NCBI GenBank assembly: GCA_017616695.1
Contig: JAFZXN010000044.1
Span: forward strand, 1-64,000
Direction: 5' to 3'
Length of the DNA stretch: 64,000 nucleotides
Origin: Clostridia bacterium
Lineage (GTDB): Bacteria; Bacillota; Clostridia; Christensenellales; Borkfalkiaceae
A program made the translations under genes and the position numbers. Below the pieces are notes generated by a model. That model was not told the DNA's origin. It ran no database searches and saw nothing but the letters and a program-made list of their open reading frames with translations. Every line of letters starts with the position of its first letter. The first letter of the stretch is position 1. Shown piece after piece: positions 54,309 to 63,680 of this stretch.

Positions 54309-55250
54309 ATGGAAAAATTCGAAGTGAAAAAAGCGATGACAAGACCTATAAACAGAAAGCTTGTTTTAAGAGAGAACAAGTATTTCCTTATGTTCGCGGG
54401 GATAGCGATCATAGGTTTTTTGCTTTTTTATCTTTATCCCATAATCCGTACGCTCATATTGAGTTTTACGAACAAAGGTTTCGGCCCGTATTACGATTAC
54501 GTCGGATTTGAAAACTATATTTACGCGCTTTCCAAAGACAAACTCTTCGGCGCGGCGATAGGGAAATCGCTCATTTTCGCTTTCATAAGCGGAACGCTCG
54601 TTCTGGTAACGTCTCTCATGCTCGCGATGCTTCTTAATTCCAAGGTAAAAGGCATAGGGGTATTCCGTACCATATACTTTTTGCCGTTCATTATCCCGAG
54701 CTTTGCCGTCGGCGCCGTCTACAAAAACATATTCAACCCGTCTAACGGCGTGGTCAACGCTTTATTAAGACTGTTCGGCGTGGCGGAAGAAGAGTTGCCG
54801 TTATGGTACGCCGGCCCCGATACGGCGCTTGCCACGATGATAATCATAAGTTCTTTCGGTTTCGGGGTAAAGATGCTCGTGTTTTTGGCGGCTTTGCAGG
54901 GTATACCCAAACATTATTACGAAGTCGCGGATATAGAAGGCGCGTCGAAAGCAAGGCAGTTTTTCAAGATAACGCTCCCGATGATCTCGCCGATGACGTT
55001 TTTTAACATAATCCTTATCACGATAGACGGGCTGAAGGCGTTTTCGCTCGCGTTCGTTATGGGCAACGGCAACGGCTGGCCGGCAAACTCCACGTTATTG
55101 TTCCCGATATATATGTTTACGACGGCGTTTTCCGACTTCAAAATGGGTTACGCCGCGGCGATGGCGTGGCTTTTCTTCCTTTTGATACTCGCTCTGACGG
55201 GGATACACTTCCTTATCTCCCGTTTCTACGTGCAGAAGGATCTGTATTGA
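54309..55250 (+). CDS. CUT1 ABC importer permease (MalF-like, second system)
   Basis: The protein has 313 residues with six predicted helices. The EAA-type loop reads YYEVADIEGASKARQFFKITLP. It lies 6 bp after the binding protein and 7 bp before the second permease. ATG 54309 has only a weak ribosome binding site; ATG 54336 is an alternative. Confidence 0.92.
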   Translation: MEKFEVKKAMTRPINRKLVLRENKYFLMFAGIAIIGFLLFYLYPIIRTLILSFTNKGFGPYYDYVGFENYIYALSKDKLFGAAIGKSLIFAFISGTLVLVTSLMLAMLLNSKVKGIGVFRTIYFLPFIIPSFAVGAVYKNIFNPSNGVVNALLRLFGVAEEELPLWYAGPDTALATMIIISSFGFGVKMLVFLAALQGIPKHYYEVADIEGASKARQFFKITLPMISPMTFFNIILITIDGLKAFSLAFVMGNGNGWPANSTLLFPIYMFTTAFSDFKMGYAAAMAWLFFLLILALTGIHFLISRFYVQKDLY

Positions 55251-55257
55251 GGTGGTT

Positions 55258-56151
55258 ATGACTGACGCGAACGTTATCGAAAAAAAAAGAAAAGCTCCGT
55301 TTAAAGGACGGACGGTCGTTATATACGCTCTGCTCGTATTTTTTGCGATAGTGGCGTTATTTCCCTTGTATTACCTATTGATAACCGCGTTCAAAAGCGA
55401 GAACGAGGCGGAGCTTACCACTACTTTATGGCCGCAGACGTTCGAGCTTTTCGAGAATATCAAATTCGTTCTTAATTACGAAGATTACAACGTCGGGAGA
55501 ATGTTTTTGAACACCATGCTCGTTTTCGTACTTAAAACGGCGGGAACTTGCGTGACCTGTTCTTTGGCGGCGTACGGCTTTGCCATGTACAGATTCCCCG
55601 GTAAAAAGATAATATTTTTCATGCTGCTTGCGACTATGATGATACCGGGAGAGCTGCTCGGCATACCCATTTACGAATTTATGGTGAACACGGGCTTAAG
55701 AGACGTCGCGTTCATACCGCTATGGATAGCGGCGTGGTTCGGAACGGACGTTTTCGTCATATTCCTGTTCCGCCAATTCTTCGAGACGGTCCCGAAAGCC
55801 TTGATCGAGGCGGCGAGGATAGACGGCTACAACGAGTTTCAGATATTTTTCAAGATAGTTCTGCCGCTCAATAAGCCGGTATACGTAACGGTCATATTGC
55901 TCAATTTCGTCGGAACGTACAACGATCTGTACGGCCCCGCGCTCTACATAACGGATAAGAGCAATTATTTAATGGCGCAGAGCATAAATATGTTTGAAAA
56001 CCTCTACCAAAGCGGCGGCAGCTATACGGTGGTTCCCTGGAACTACGTTTCGGTAGCCACGCTTATAGCGATGATACCCGTAGTCTTACTTTTCAGTTTC
56101 ATGCAAAAACAATTTATGGAAAGCGTTTCGGGCGTAGGGATAAAAGGATGA
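55258..56151 (+). CDS. CUT1 ABC importer permease (MalG-like, second system)
   Basis: The protein has 297 residues. ATG 55258 has GAGG (55249-55252) 5 nt upstream; the GTG at 55252 overlaps that site. Six helices are visible, with the EAA loop EAARIDGYNEFQIFFKIVLP. No ATPase gene accompanies this importer, so it must share one, as is usual for CUT1 systems of Bacillota; the ATPase at 29952 is one candidate. Confidence 0.93.
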   Translation: MTDANVIEKKRKAPFKGRTVVIYALLVFFAIVALFPLYYLLITAFKSENEAELTTTLWPQTFELFENIKFVLNYEDYNVGRMFLNTMLVFVLKTAGTCVTCSLAAYGFAMYRFPGKKIIFFMLLATMMIPGELLGIPIYEFMVNTGLRDVAFIPLWIAAWFGTDVFVIFLFRQFFETVPKALIEAARIDGYNEFQIFFKIVLPLNKPVYVTVILLNFVGTYNDLYGPALYITDKSNYLMAQSINMFENLYQSGGSYTVVPWNYVSVATLIAMIPVVLLFSFMQKQFMESVSGVGIKG

Positions 56152-57086
56152 GCGAATTTTTGTCGAAGTCGGAATATTTAAACGGGCTGCTTATTGCTCA
56201 CCGCGAAAAAAAGACGGTCGTAAAAACGTATAAACTATCGTTTTTCGGCGTGGACGGGCAAGACGTATATAATATCTGCAACGAGTTTACCGTGGGCGGA
56301 AAGACCTATATCGCGGGAAGAGTGGAAAAACGCAATTCCGAGATAAGCGAAGTGGTCGTTTTCGAGAAGATAGAAACGGGAAAGTATTCCGCCACCGATA
56401 TCCGTTTCGAAATGCTGCAGGATCCTTGCTGTGCGTTTATCGACGGCGAGATGATTCTGGGCGGCACGAAGATATACGCGGACTTTGACGGCAGGATAAA
56501 TAATTGGAACACCGCGTTCTTTCGCGGTAAAGACTTAAATGATCTGACGCACTTTGCCGACGCGCCGAAAAAGATGAAGGACGTAAGGCTTTTCAAAACC
56601 GATAAAGTCCATATCTTTACCCGTCCGCAGGGCGGAAAGGCAAATATGGGCAAAATAGGCTACGCGGCGGTCGACAGTTTATCGGACGTCAACGAGGCCG
56701 TGATGGAAAACGCCGTTTTACTTGACGGGCAATTCGACGAATTTACCTGGGGCGGCGTAAATCAGGTCCACCTTTTATCGAACGGAAAGCTCGGTGTTTT
56801 AGGGCATATCGCCGTCATGAGCGAAGGCGACGTGCGCCATTACTACGCCATGACGTTTTTATTCGATCAGAAAACGGGAACTTGCGGCAAAGTCAAGATA
56901 ATTTGCGAACGCAGCGATTTTACAAAGGGCACGTATAAAAGAGAAGACCTTATCGACGTCGTTTTTACCGGCGGGCTGAACAGAAAAAAAGACGGAACGG
57001 CGGAACTATTCGTAGGGCTGTCAGACGCTGAGGCGCATTGCGCCGTCATAGAAGATCCGTTCAAGGAGTACGAAACCGATCAATGA
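56148..57086 (+). CDS. DUF1861-like beta-propeller protein
   Basis: The protein has 312 residues, with no signal peptide. It overlaps the permease stop by 4 bp (ATGA). HIFTRPQGGKANMGKIGYAA, FTWGGVNQVHLL and DVVFTGGLNR fit the DUF1861 family, a five-bladed propeller related in fold to GH43/GH130 enzymes. CCAFIDGEMILGGTKIYAD is another propeller-strand block. A glycoside hydrolase or phosphorylase acting with GH130 on the imported sugar is likely from fold and context; activity is not established. Confidence 0.7.
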   Translation: MSEFLSKSEYLNGLLIAHREKKTVVKTYKLSFFGVDGQDVYNICNEFTVGGKTYIAGRVEKRNSEISEVVVFEKIETGKYSATDIRFEMLQDPCCAFIDGEMILGGTKIYADFDGRINNWNTAFFRGKDLNDLTHFADAPKKMKDVRLFKTDKVHIFTRPQGGKANMGKIGYAAVDSLSDVNEAVMENAVLLDGQFDEFTWGGVNQVHLLSNGKLGVLGHIAVMSEGDVRHYYAMTFLFDQKTGTCGKVKIICERSDFTKGTYKREDLIDVVFTGGLNRKKDGTAELFVGLSDAEAHCAVIEDPFKEYETDQ

Positions 57087-58558
57087 AGAAATTTGCGATC
57101 ATAATTCTGGCGATAATGCTATCGTTCGTCGCCGTTTCCTGCGAACAGAGCGTAGCGGAAACGAAAGACAGCGAAAGCGCCGCCGTTACAATAAAAAAAG
57201 ACGCGGAAGAATTAAAGCCCGTAAAGGTCGTTTTCGATCTGAAAAAGCCGTCGGATATAGTTTTCGATATCGGGCTTGAAGAGGACGAAGAGCTTATCTG
57301 TCTCGAAGGCGAAAACGTTGCCGACGGCGATTATATCGTTTCGGACGGCAAATTGTTCGTCAAGCGCGAGTATTGGACGACGCTTAAAGGCGGCGAGCAC
57401 GTTTTCAAAGTCGTTACGACGAAAAACGAAAAGAAACTCTCGTTCGATATCGACGCGGAAAACAAGGACAACAATATAGTAAACGGCGGCTTCGAGACGG
57501 GCGATCTTTTCGGCTGGACGGCGTATACGATCTTCAAAGGCGAAGACGATATTTTAAGTTTTGTCGACGAGGGCGTAAAAGAAAACGACACGTTCTTCAC
57601 GTTCGAAGTTCCTTACGGCGGCAAAGGCAAGTACGTTTACGGTTTTGACGACCGCGACGGAGACAACAAGGATAAATGGAACGAACGAATGGGCGTGATG
57701 CGCTCGTCGACGTTCGTTCTCGGCGGGTGCGGCTTCGTGTCGTTTATGCTCGGCGGCGGCAAGAACGGGCAATTATGCTATCTTTCCGTGCGCGACGCGG
57801 AGACCGACGAAGAGATAGCTCGCTACAAAAACGAAAAATTCAATTCGACTTCGTATATTCTCGACGAAGAGAACTATTACGAAGCCAATCTCGTATCGTA
57901 TAAAGCCGATCTTTCGGCGCATCTCGGCAAAAAGCTTTATTTCGAGTTCGTCGATCTCGGCGGGAGAGATTGGGATCTTCTCACGTTCGACGAAATAGTT
58001 TCTTATCATAAGACCGAGCCTGAGACGGGCGTTTTAGCGAAAGACATAAAGCCGACGTTCACCGATTCTTACGTTCCGAACGTCCTGTACAACGGGGATC
58101 TTTCCAAAGGGCTCGAAGGCTATTCGGAATTTTCGGCAAGCAGCTCGAACGAAAGCGTTTTTACGGTGGCAAACGGCGTTCTGAAAAGCGACGCGCAGGG
58201 CGACGAGGGAAGGGGAACTTTGAGATCTTCCCTTTTCAGAGTGGACGGTTCGGGGATAATTTCCATGAACGTGGGCGCGGCGCAGGGAAAACGGTTCGAT
58301 AAGGACACTTTTATTTCCATAAGGGAAAGAAACACCAATCGCGAATTGTTCCGCTTTGCCAACCGTAATCACGACGGAAATACGATGATCAGGTATTACG
58401 TCGACCTTTCCGAACATATCGGGAAACAATGTTATATCGAAATAGTTGATAATGCAGCCGGCTCGTACGACGTTATATTCGTTTCGGATATAATAACGTA
58501 CTACGCCTCGATGCCCGTATACGGGTTGGACAATGCTGCCGTAAATCTTGTATATTAA
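57083..58558 (+). CDS. Modular surface lipoprotein with X2-like and jelly-roll binding modules
   Basis: The protein has 491 residues. ATG 57083 overlaps the previous stop (ATGA). Lipobox VAVSC. Residues about 45-130 form an X2-like Ig module (DYIVSDGKLFVKREYW). Two jelly-roll modules follow (about 132-315 and 325-485), with NGGFETGDLFGW, MRSSTFVLGGCGFVSFMLGG and ISIRERNTNRELFRFANR. The same module type closes the 1,487-residue protein encoded next. Such modules bind carbohydrate in several secreted glycosidases; no catalytic motif is present, so it is probably a glycan-binding surface protein. Confidence 0.78.
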   Translation: MKKFAIIILAIMLSFVAVSCEQSVAETKDSESAAVTIKKDAEELKPVKVVFDLKKPSDIVFDIGLEEDEELICLEGENVADGDYIVSDGKLFVKREYWTTLKGGEHVFKVVTTKNEKKLSFDIDAENKDNNIVNGGFETGDLFGWTAYTIFKGEDDILSFVDEGVKENDTFFTFEVPYGGKGKYVYGFDDRDGDNKDKWNERMGVMRSSTFVLGGCGFVSFMLGGGKNGQLCYLSVRDAETDEEIARYKNEKFNSTSYILDEENYYEANLVSYKADLSAHLGKKLYFEFVDLGGRDWDLLTFDEIVSYHKTEPETGVLAKDIKPTFTDSYVPNVLYNGDLSKGLEGYSEFSASSSNESVFTVANGVLKSDAQGDEGRGTLRSSLFRVDGSGIISMNVGAAQGKRFDKDTFISIRERNTNRELFRFANRNHDGNTMIRYYVDLSEHIGKQCYIEIVDNAAGSYDVIFVSDIITYYASMPVYGLDNAAVNLVY

Positions 58559-58572
58559 AAGGAGGCTTATCA

Positions 58573-61500
58573 ATGAAAAGTCATTTTATAAGAGCACTTG
58601 CGCTTATCGCTGTAACTGCGCTTGCCGTTATGGCGACTTGCCTGTTTGCGTCCTGCGACGCGGTCGGAGTTAAAAAGAACAACAGCTCTTCCGGCAATTC
58701 GATATCGTCGGACGTCTCCGCCGATGAGGGCGAGTCGCAAAGCGAAGCTCAAAGTCAATCGGGCTCTCAAAGCGGCGAACAGCCGCCCGTCACGGATATG
58801 CCGCCCGTACTCGAGATATACGACTCGGTGTACGTATCGGGCGACTACGAGGTCGGTTTGCTTACTCTCGGCTGTGAGATAACCGAGATCACCGTCGACG
58901 CGGCTATCGTACCCGAAACGAGATACGTTTACGCCGACGACACGCTGACTATCTCGGGCGAATATCTCGCTACGTTCGATGGCAAAGAAAACTACAAACT
59001 GAAAGTTACGACCGAGGGCGGCTCTGCCGAGGCGTATTTCACCGTCAACGATACGCCCGCGATCACGCCCAAGACGGATTTTATCAAATATCCGGGCGAA
59101 AGCATTAAGAACGAAAGCTTTGCTTCTTACGTTTCAAATAATGTCGGCGGACTTACTCTTTCTTACGCGCTCGCTCCCGCTTCGGAAGATAAAGGCGAAC
59201 TTACCGACAAAGGCAACGGAAAGTTCGATTTCACTCCGAACGGCGTTTACTACGGCGACGTTATCATAGTATTTACCGCGACCGACGAATACGGCGCTTC
59301 CGACAGTTGCAACGTCGTTCTGAATTTCAAGAGGATAGACCCCGTCGTCATCGACGCAGACAAGACTTTTGAAAAAGGCGACGCGGAAGACCTTCGTTAT
59401 AAAGTCCACACGTACGGCACGGAAAGCAACACCGATCTTTACTTCGAGATGACCGATATTTTGTACGGCACCGAAAGTATAGGTTCGGAAAACTACGTTT
59501 TAAAACCCGACGGCAATAAAAAGTATTTCGCATTGACCGCAGATTATCTTTCGGGGCTCGATCTCGGAACTTATACTTATACCTTGACGACCACCGCGGG
59601 CAGCGCCGAGTTCAGCGTTACCGTCACAGAACCCGAGCCGGACTATACTCCCGTACTTGAGATAGAGAACGCGGTGTACGTTTCGGGCGATTACGCGGTA
59701 AGTCTTACGACGTTCGATAAGGGTATAATCGAAGTTGCGATAGACTCGACCGTCTTATCCGAAGGCGATTACGTTTACGCCGACGATACTCTGACTATTT
59801 ACGGCGAATACCTCTCGGCGTTTGCCGACAAGGCAAATTACAAACTGAAAGTTACCACTTCCGGCGGCTCTGCCGAGGCGTATTTCTCTATCAACGACGC
59901 GCCCGTGGTAACGCCCAAGACGAATTTCGTCAAATTACCCGGCGAAAACATAAAAGACGAAAGCTTCGCTTCTTACGTTTCGAACAGTATCGGAGAACTT
60001 ACCCTTACCTATGAACTCGACAACGCTTCGGCCGACAAAGGCACGCTTACCGATAAGGGTAACGGAAAATTCGATTTCACGCCGAGCGGCGTTTACTACG
60101 GCAACGTAACGATAATCTTTACCGCTACCGACGAGTACGGCGCGTTCGACAGCTGCGAAGTGATCCTTACTTACAAGAGGGTAGACCCCGTTATCATAGA
60201 CGGCGACAAGACTTTTGAAAAAGGCACCGACACGGGCGACCTTTTATATAAAGTCCATACCTACGGCACGGAAAGCAACACGTCGCTTTACTTCGAGATG
60301 ACCGATATTATGTCCGATACCGAAAGCATAGGTTCGGAAAATTACGTTATCAAACCCAACGACGACAAGAGATATTTCGCATTGAAAGCCGAATATCTTT
60401 CGGGACTCGACCTCGGAACTTACACTTACACCTTGACGACCACCGCAGGAAGCGCCGAGTTCAGCGTTACGATAACCGAACCCGAGCCCGATTATACCCC
60501 CGTACTCGATATAACCGACGCGGTTTACGTTTCGGGTGATTACGAGGTAAGCCTTACTACGTTCGATCTCGATATAACCGAGGTTTCCATCGACTCTGCC
60601 GTTTTGTCGGAAAGCGATTACGTTTACGCCGCAGATACTTTGACTATTTACGGCGAATATCTCGCGGCGTTTGATGCCAAGGCAAACTACAAACTGAAGG
60701 TTACGACCGAGGGCGGCTCCGCCGAAGCGTATTTCTCTATTAACGATACGCCCGTGGTAACGCCCAAGACCGACTTTATCAAAGTCCCCGGCGAAAGCAT
60801 TGCCGCAGAAAGCTTTGCTTCTTACGCCACGAACAGCATCGGCGCGCTCACTCTGACCTACGCGCTCGATCCTTCCTGCGAGGGAAAAGGCACGCTTACC
60901 GATAACGGCGACGGAACGTTCGATTTCACGCCGAACGGTTACTATTACGGCGACGTGACGATAATCTTTACCGCTACCGACGAGTACGGCGCTTCCGACA
61001 GCTGCGAAGTGATCCTTACTTACAAGAGGATAGATCCCGTCATCATAGACGCCGACAAGGCTTTCGAGAAAGCCACCGATACCGACGACCTTTTATATAA
61101 AGTCCATACTTACGGTACGGAAAGCAACACGTCGCTTTACTTCGAGATGACCGATATTTTGTTCGGCACCGAAAGCATAGGCTCGGCAAATTACGTTCTG
61201 AAACCGAATGACGACAAGAAGTATTTCGCATTGAAAGCCGAATATCTTATGACGTTGGCTCCCGATACTTACACTTACACCTTGACGACCACCGCGGGAA
61301 GCTCCGAGTTCACCGTTACCGTTACCGATTCGAGGCCCGTCACGGTCGATAAGTCCGTAGCTTCGTTCGTCAAAGGCGAGGACGATAACGATATAACGTT
61401 GACCGTTACTCCTTACGCCAACGTGGTTACCGCCGAAAGCTTCACGATAGAAGGCGTAGATATCACCGAAGGCGACGATTTCACTTATGCAAACAACGTC

Positions 61501-63036
61501 TTCACCTTTAAGAAAGCGTTTATGAACGGTCTAAGTGACGGCGTTTACAGATTGAGCATCAACGGCGAAGAAAAGTTCAGACTGACCGTATCCGAAGCCG
61601 CACCCGTTTTGCCGACGGTCGTTGCCGAAAACGGCGGGTTCCGTATCGACCTTTATCAGGACGTAGCATTTACGGTAGAACTTAACGGCAGCACTTTCAA
61701 CGGCCTCTATTACGGCGAAGAAGAGCTTACGACCGGCACCGATTACTATCTCGACGGCGACGACAGATTGGTAATAAGAGCCGCTAAACTAATAAATATC
61801 TATCGTTTCGGAACGAGTTCTTACGGCTTCCGTCTCGACGTTCTGGAAAACGAAGGCGCGGAGTTCAACGTGGTTTACGAAAACGCCGACAACAGAGTGC
61901 TCAACGGCGGCTTCGAAACGGGTACGATATACGGTTGGAATTCCTACGCTATCTGGAAGAACGAAAGCGGTATGGCGGCTTGGTCGAACGACAGAGTGGT
62001 CAACGGAACGTATTTCGACGATAAGTATTCGTATAACAGAGACGGCGGTTACAACCTCGGCATCTACGGCGGCAGTATCGGCAAAGACTCCGGTCAGGAG
62101 AGAATGGGACACCTCAGATCGGCAAACTTCACTTTAGGCGGCACCGGCTGGATATCCTTTAAACTGGGCGGCGGCAGAAGGACCGAATTTGCCTACGTTT
62201 CGGTAAGAAGAACGGCTGACGACGTGGAAATAGCGCGTTTCGGGAACAGACATTTCAACGATACGTCGAAAGTTCCCGAAAACAATTCCAAAGACGGCAC
62301 GAAGAAGAACGCCGAAGCGTATCTGTTCCAATATTATTATAATTTGTCCGCATATCTCGGTCAGCAACTGTATTTCGTAATAAGCGATAATTCTTCCGAC
62401 AACTGGTGCGTTCTTTCTGCGGACAGCTTCTTTACCTACTACGCGACCGCTCCCGAAACGACGGAAGACACTCTCGCGACGAACATTCTGCCCACTATCG
62501 CAAACGTCGATACGGCTTCCGCGGAGATAAAGTGCGGTTCCTTCGGCGACGATTGGAGCACTTATTGGACGGACGTCAGCGGCAACTACGGCTGGTCGGA
62601 CAACAAGATGAGAAGTAACCGGAACGGCACGGGCGACGGCGGCGTAGGCGTGCTCCGCTCTTCGGCGTTTACCGTAAGTTCGGATAATCCGTATCTCTTC
62701 TTCAAGTGGTCGGGCGGTATGTCGCACGACAAGAAGGAATTTATTTCCGTAAAAGAGGTCGGCACCAATATCGAAGTAATGCGTTTTGTCAGCGGCGATT
62801 CTTCCGAGACCAACGACGACAAGAAACAGACTATGGATCTTACGGGCATTGCGGATAACGGCAAGAAGTATTATCTCGAAATAAGCGATAACGACACCGG
62901 CAGCTGGGGTTGTATATTCGTATGCGAGTTCGCTTTCCAGAATTCTGCGTATTCGAGAACGAGTAAACAGATAATCTACGACGATTCGCCGTTAGTTCAC
63001 TACAGACCTGCGACGGCTTACGTCGATCCTTATTGA
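58573..63036 (+). CDS. Large modular surface lipoprotein with three 283-residue tandem units
   Basis: The protein has 1,487 residues. AAGGAGG lies 7 nt before ATG 58573. Lipobox LFASC, then a linker rich in Ser, Gln and Glu. Three near-identical units begin at PVLEI (58804, 59650, 60499), each with an X2-like module (VYVSGDYEV...DDTLTI-GEYL), a cadherin-like Ig module (GVYYGDV-I-FTATDEYGA) and a second X2-like module (YTYTLTTTAGS). Two more X2-like modules and two jelly-roll modules (NGGFETGTIYGW, HLRSANFTLGGTGWISFKLGG) close the protein. No catalytic motif or wall anchor is seen. It looks like a long stalk presenting binding modules at its tip (inference). It is the last gene of the operon begun at 47976. 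Confidence 0.82.
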   Translation: MKSHFIRALALIAVTALAVMATCLFASCDAVGVKKNNSSSGNSISSDVSADEGESQSEAQSQSGSQSGEQPPVTDMPPVLEIYDSVYVSGDYEVGLLTLGCEITEITVDAAIVPETRYVYADDTLTISGEYLATFDGKENYKLKVTTEGGSAEAYFTVNDTPAITPKTDFIKYPGESIKNESFASYVSNNVGGLTLSYALAPASEDKGELTDKGNGKFDFTPNGVYYGDVIIVFTATDEYGASDSCNVVLNFKRIDPVVIDADKTFEKGDAEDLRYKVHTYGTESNTDLYFEMTDILYGTESIGSENYVLKPDGNKKYFALTADYLSGLDLGTYTYTLTTTAGSAEFSVTVTEPEPDYTPVLEIENAVYVSGDYAVSLTTFDKGIIEVAIDSTVLSEGDYVYADDTLTIYGEYLSAFADKANYKLKVTTSGGSAEAYFSINDAPVVTPKTNFVKLPGENIKDESFASYVSNSIGELTLTYELDNASADKGTLTDKGNGKFDFTPSGVYYGNVTIIFTATDEYGAFDSCEVILTYKRVDPVIIDGDKTFEKGTDTGDLLYKVHTYGTESNTSLYFEMTDIMSDTESIGSENYVIKPNDDKRYFALKAEYLSGLDLGTYTYTLTTTAGSAEFSVTITEPEPDYTPVLDITDAVYVSGDYEVSLTTFDLDITEVSIDSAVLSESDYVYAADTLTIYGEYLAAFDAKANYKLKVTTEGGSAEAYFSINDTPVVTPKTDFIKVPGESIAAESFASYATNSIGALTLTYALDPSCEGKGTLTDNGDGTFDFTPNGYYYGDVTIIFTATDEYGASDSCEVILTYKRIDPVIIDADKAFEKATDTDDLLYKVHTYGTESNTSLYFEMTDILFGTESIGSANYVLKPNDDKKYFALKAEYLMTLAPDTYTYTLTTTAGSSEFTVTVTDSRPVTVDKSVASFVKGEDDNDITLTVTPYANVVTAESFTIEGVDITEGDDFTYANNVFTFKKAFMNGLSDGVYRLSINGEEKFRLTVSEAAPVLPTVVAENGGFRIDLYQDVAFTVELNGSTFNGLYYGEEELTTGTDYYLDGDDRLVIRAAKLINIYRFGTSSYGFRLDVLENEGAEFNVVYENADNRVLNGGFETGTIYGWNSYAIWKNESGMAAWSNDRVVNGTYFDDKYSYNRDGGYNLGIYGGSIGKDSGQERMGHLRSANFTLGGTGWISFKLGGGRRTEFAYVSVRRTADDVEIARFGNRHFNDTSKVPENNSKDGTKKNAEAYLFQYYYNLSAYLGQQLYFVISDNSSDNWCVLSADSFFTYYATAPETTEDTLATNILPTIANVDTASAEIKCGSFGDDWSTYWTDVSGNYGWSDNKMRSNRNGTGDGGVGVLRSSAFTVSSDNPYLFFKWSGGMSHDKKEFISVKEVGTNIEVMRFVSGDSSETNDDKKQTMDLTGIADNGKKYYLEISDNDTGSWGCIFVCEFAFQNSAYSRTSKQIIYDDSPLVHYRPATAYVDPY
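58804..61326 (+). repeat. Three tandem coding repeats of 846-849 bp
   Basis: Units start at 58804, 59650 and 60499. Long stretches are nearly identical in DNA as well as protein (for example the blocks around 59400, 60240 and 61090), so the duplication is recent or kept uniform by recombination. Confidence 0.9.
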
Positions 63037-63063
63037 TCAAAAACAGTATAATATGATTTACGT

Positions 63064-63085
63064 CGCGCGGCTAAAAAGCCGCGCG
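63064..63085 (+). terminator. GC-rich hairpin after the long lipoprotein gene
   Basis: CGCGCGGCT (63064-63072) pairs with AGCCGCGCG (63077-63085) around an AAAA loop. T5 comes only about 12 nt later, so termination is plausible but weak. TTGACA at 63101 follows with a poor -10 near 63125-63130 and may start the next transcript. Confidence 0.55.
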
Positions 63086-63231
63086 GCGGATAAAACCTTT
63101 TTGACACGAGATAAAAAAGAAAACTTTATATAACCGTTTTCGTTTGTTTGCGGTGCCAAAAAACTTTTGCAACGACGGAGACCTTTTTGGATCTACCGAA
63201 GAAATATATAAAATAAAGAAGGAAGACAAAA

Positions 63232-63366
63232 ATGAAGAAAAAGACATTTGAAGAAGTAATCATTACTGTTGAAACGTTCAACGAAGACGTCATTATAATG
63301 ACTTCTTTCAATGGCGACTACGAAGGAGGCGCATGGGACAGTGATGATCCGTTTGATCCGTCTTAA
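63232..63366 (+). CDS. Small 44-aa ORF of the 'DVI' type
   Basis: ATG 63232 to TAA 63364-63366, with a good ribosome binding site (AAGGAAG, 63219-63225). Basic start MKKKTFEEV, hydrophobic core with NEDVIIMTS, then an acidic Gly/Asp/Trp tail (GGAWDSDDPFDPS). It has the same layout as the 42-aa ORF at 2803, and likewise lies upstream of a large secreted protein gene (start 63681). It overlaps the next lipoprotein gene by 23 nt. No signal peptide or Cys is present. Function unknown; a precursor peptide or a small partner of the secreted proteins are possibilities. Confidence 0.7.
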   Translation: MKKKTFEEVIITVETFNEDVIIMTSFNGDYEGGAWDSDDPFDPS

Positions 63367-63661
63367 AAAATCGCGCGACAGCGCGGCGCGTTTCGTTTGC
63401 TCTCGGATACTCGTGGTTATGATATTCGTCATGGCGTTTGCGGTCGCCGTTTTCAGCTGTTCGGCTTGTAAACCGAACGACGCCGAAGATAACGCTTCCG
63501 TTATAAACGGCACGGAAAAAAGTTACGAATTATCGAGTGTTAACGATCCGTTGACAGATAGCAGTGCCGAAGAAAGCTATTCGGGAGAAGATAGTTCCGA
63601 AGATAGCAGCGGCAGGCAGTACGGCATACCGTCAAACGGCGGCATTTTTGAAGGAAATTAA
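63344..63661 (+). CDS. Small lipoprotein
   Basis: The protein has 105 residues. GTG 63341 and ATG 63344 are the likely starts, with AAGGAGG (63323-63329) upstream inside the preceding small ORF, so the two are probably co-translated; the ATG at 63311 precedes that site and is less likely. A basic start (RLIRLKKSRDSAARF) and one hydrophobic helix lead to FSCSAC, a lipobox-like end. The rest is Ser/Asp/Glu-rich and low in complexity (SSAEESYSGEDSSEDSSG). No domain is recognised. It may tether or shield the large protein encoded next. Confidence 0.65.
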   Translation: MIRLIRLKKSRDSAARFVCSRILVVMIFVMAFAVAVFSCSACKPNDAEDNASVINGTEKSYELSSVNDPLTDSSAEESYSGEDSSEDSSGRQYGIPSNGGIFEGN

Positions 63662-63680
63662 ATAACAGTGGGGTAGAAAT

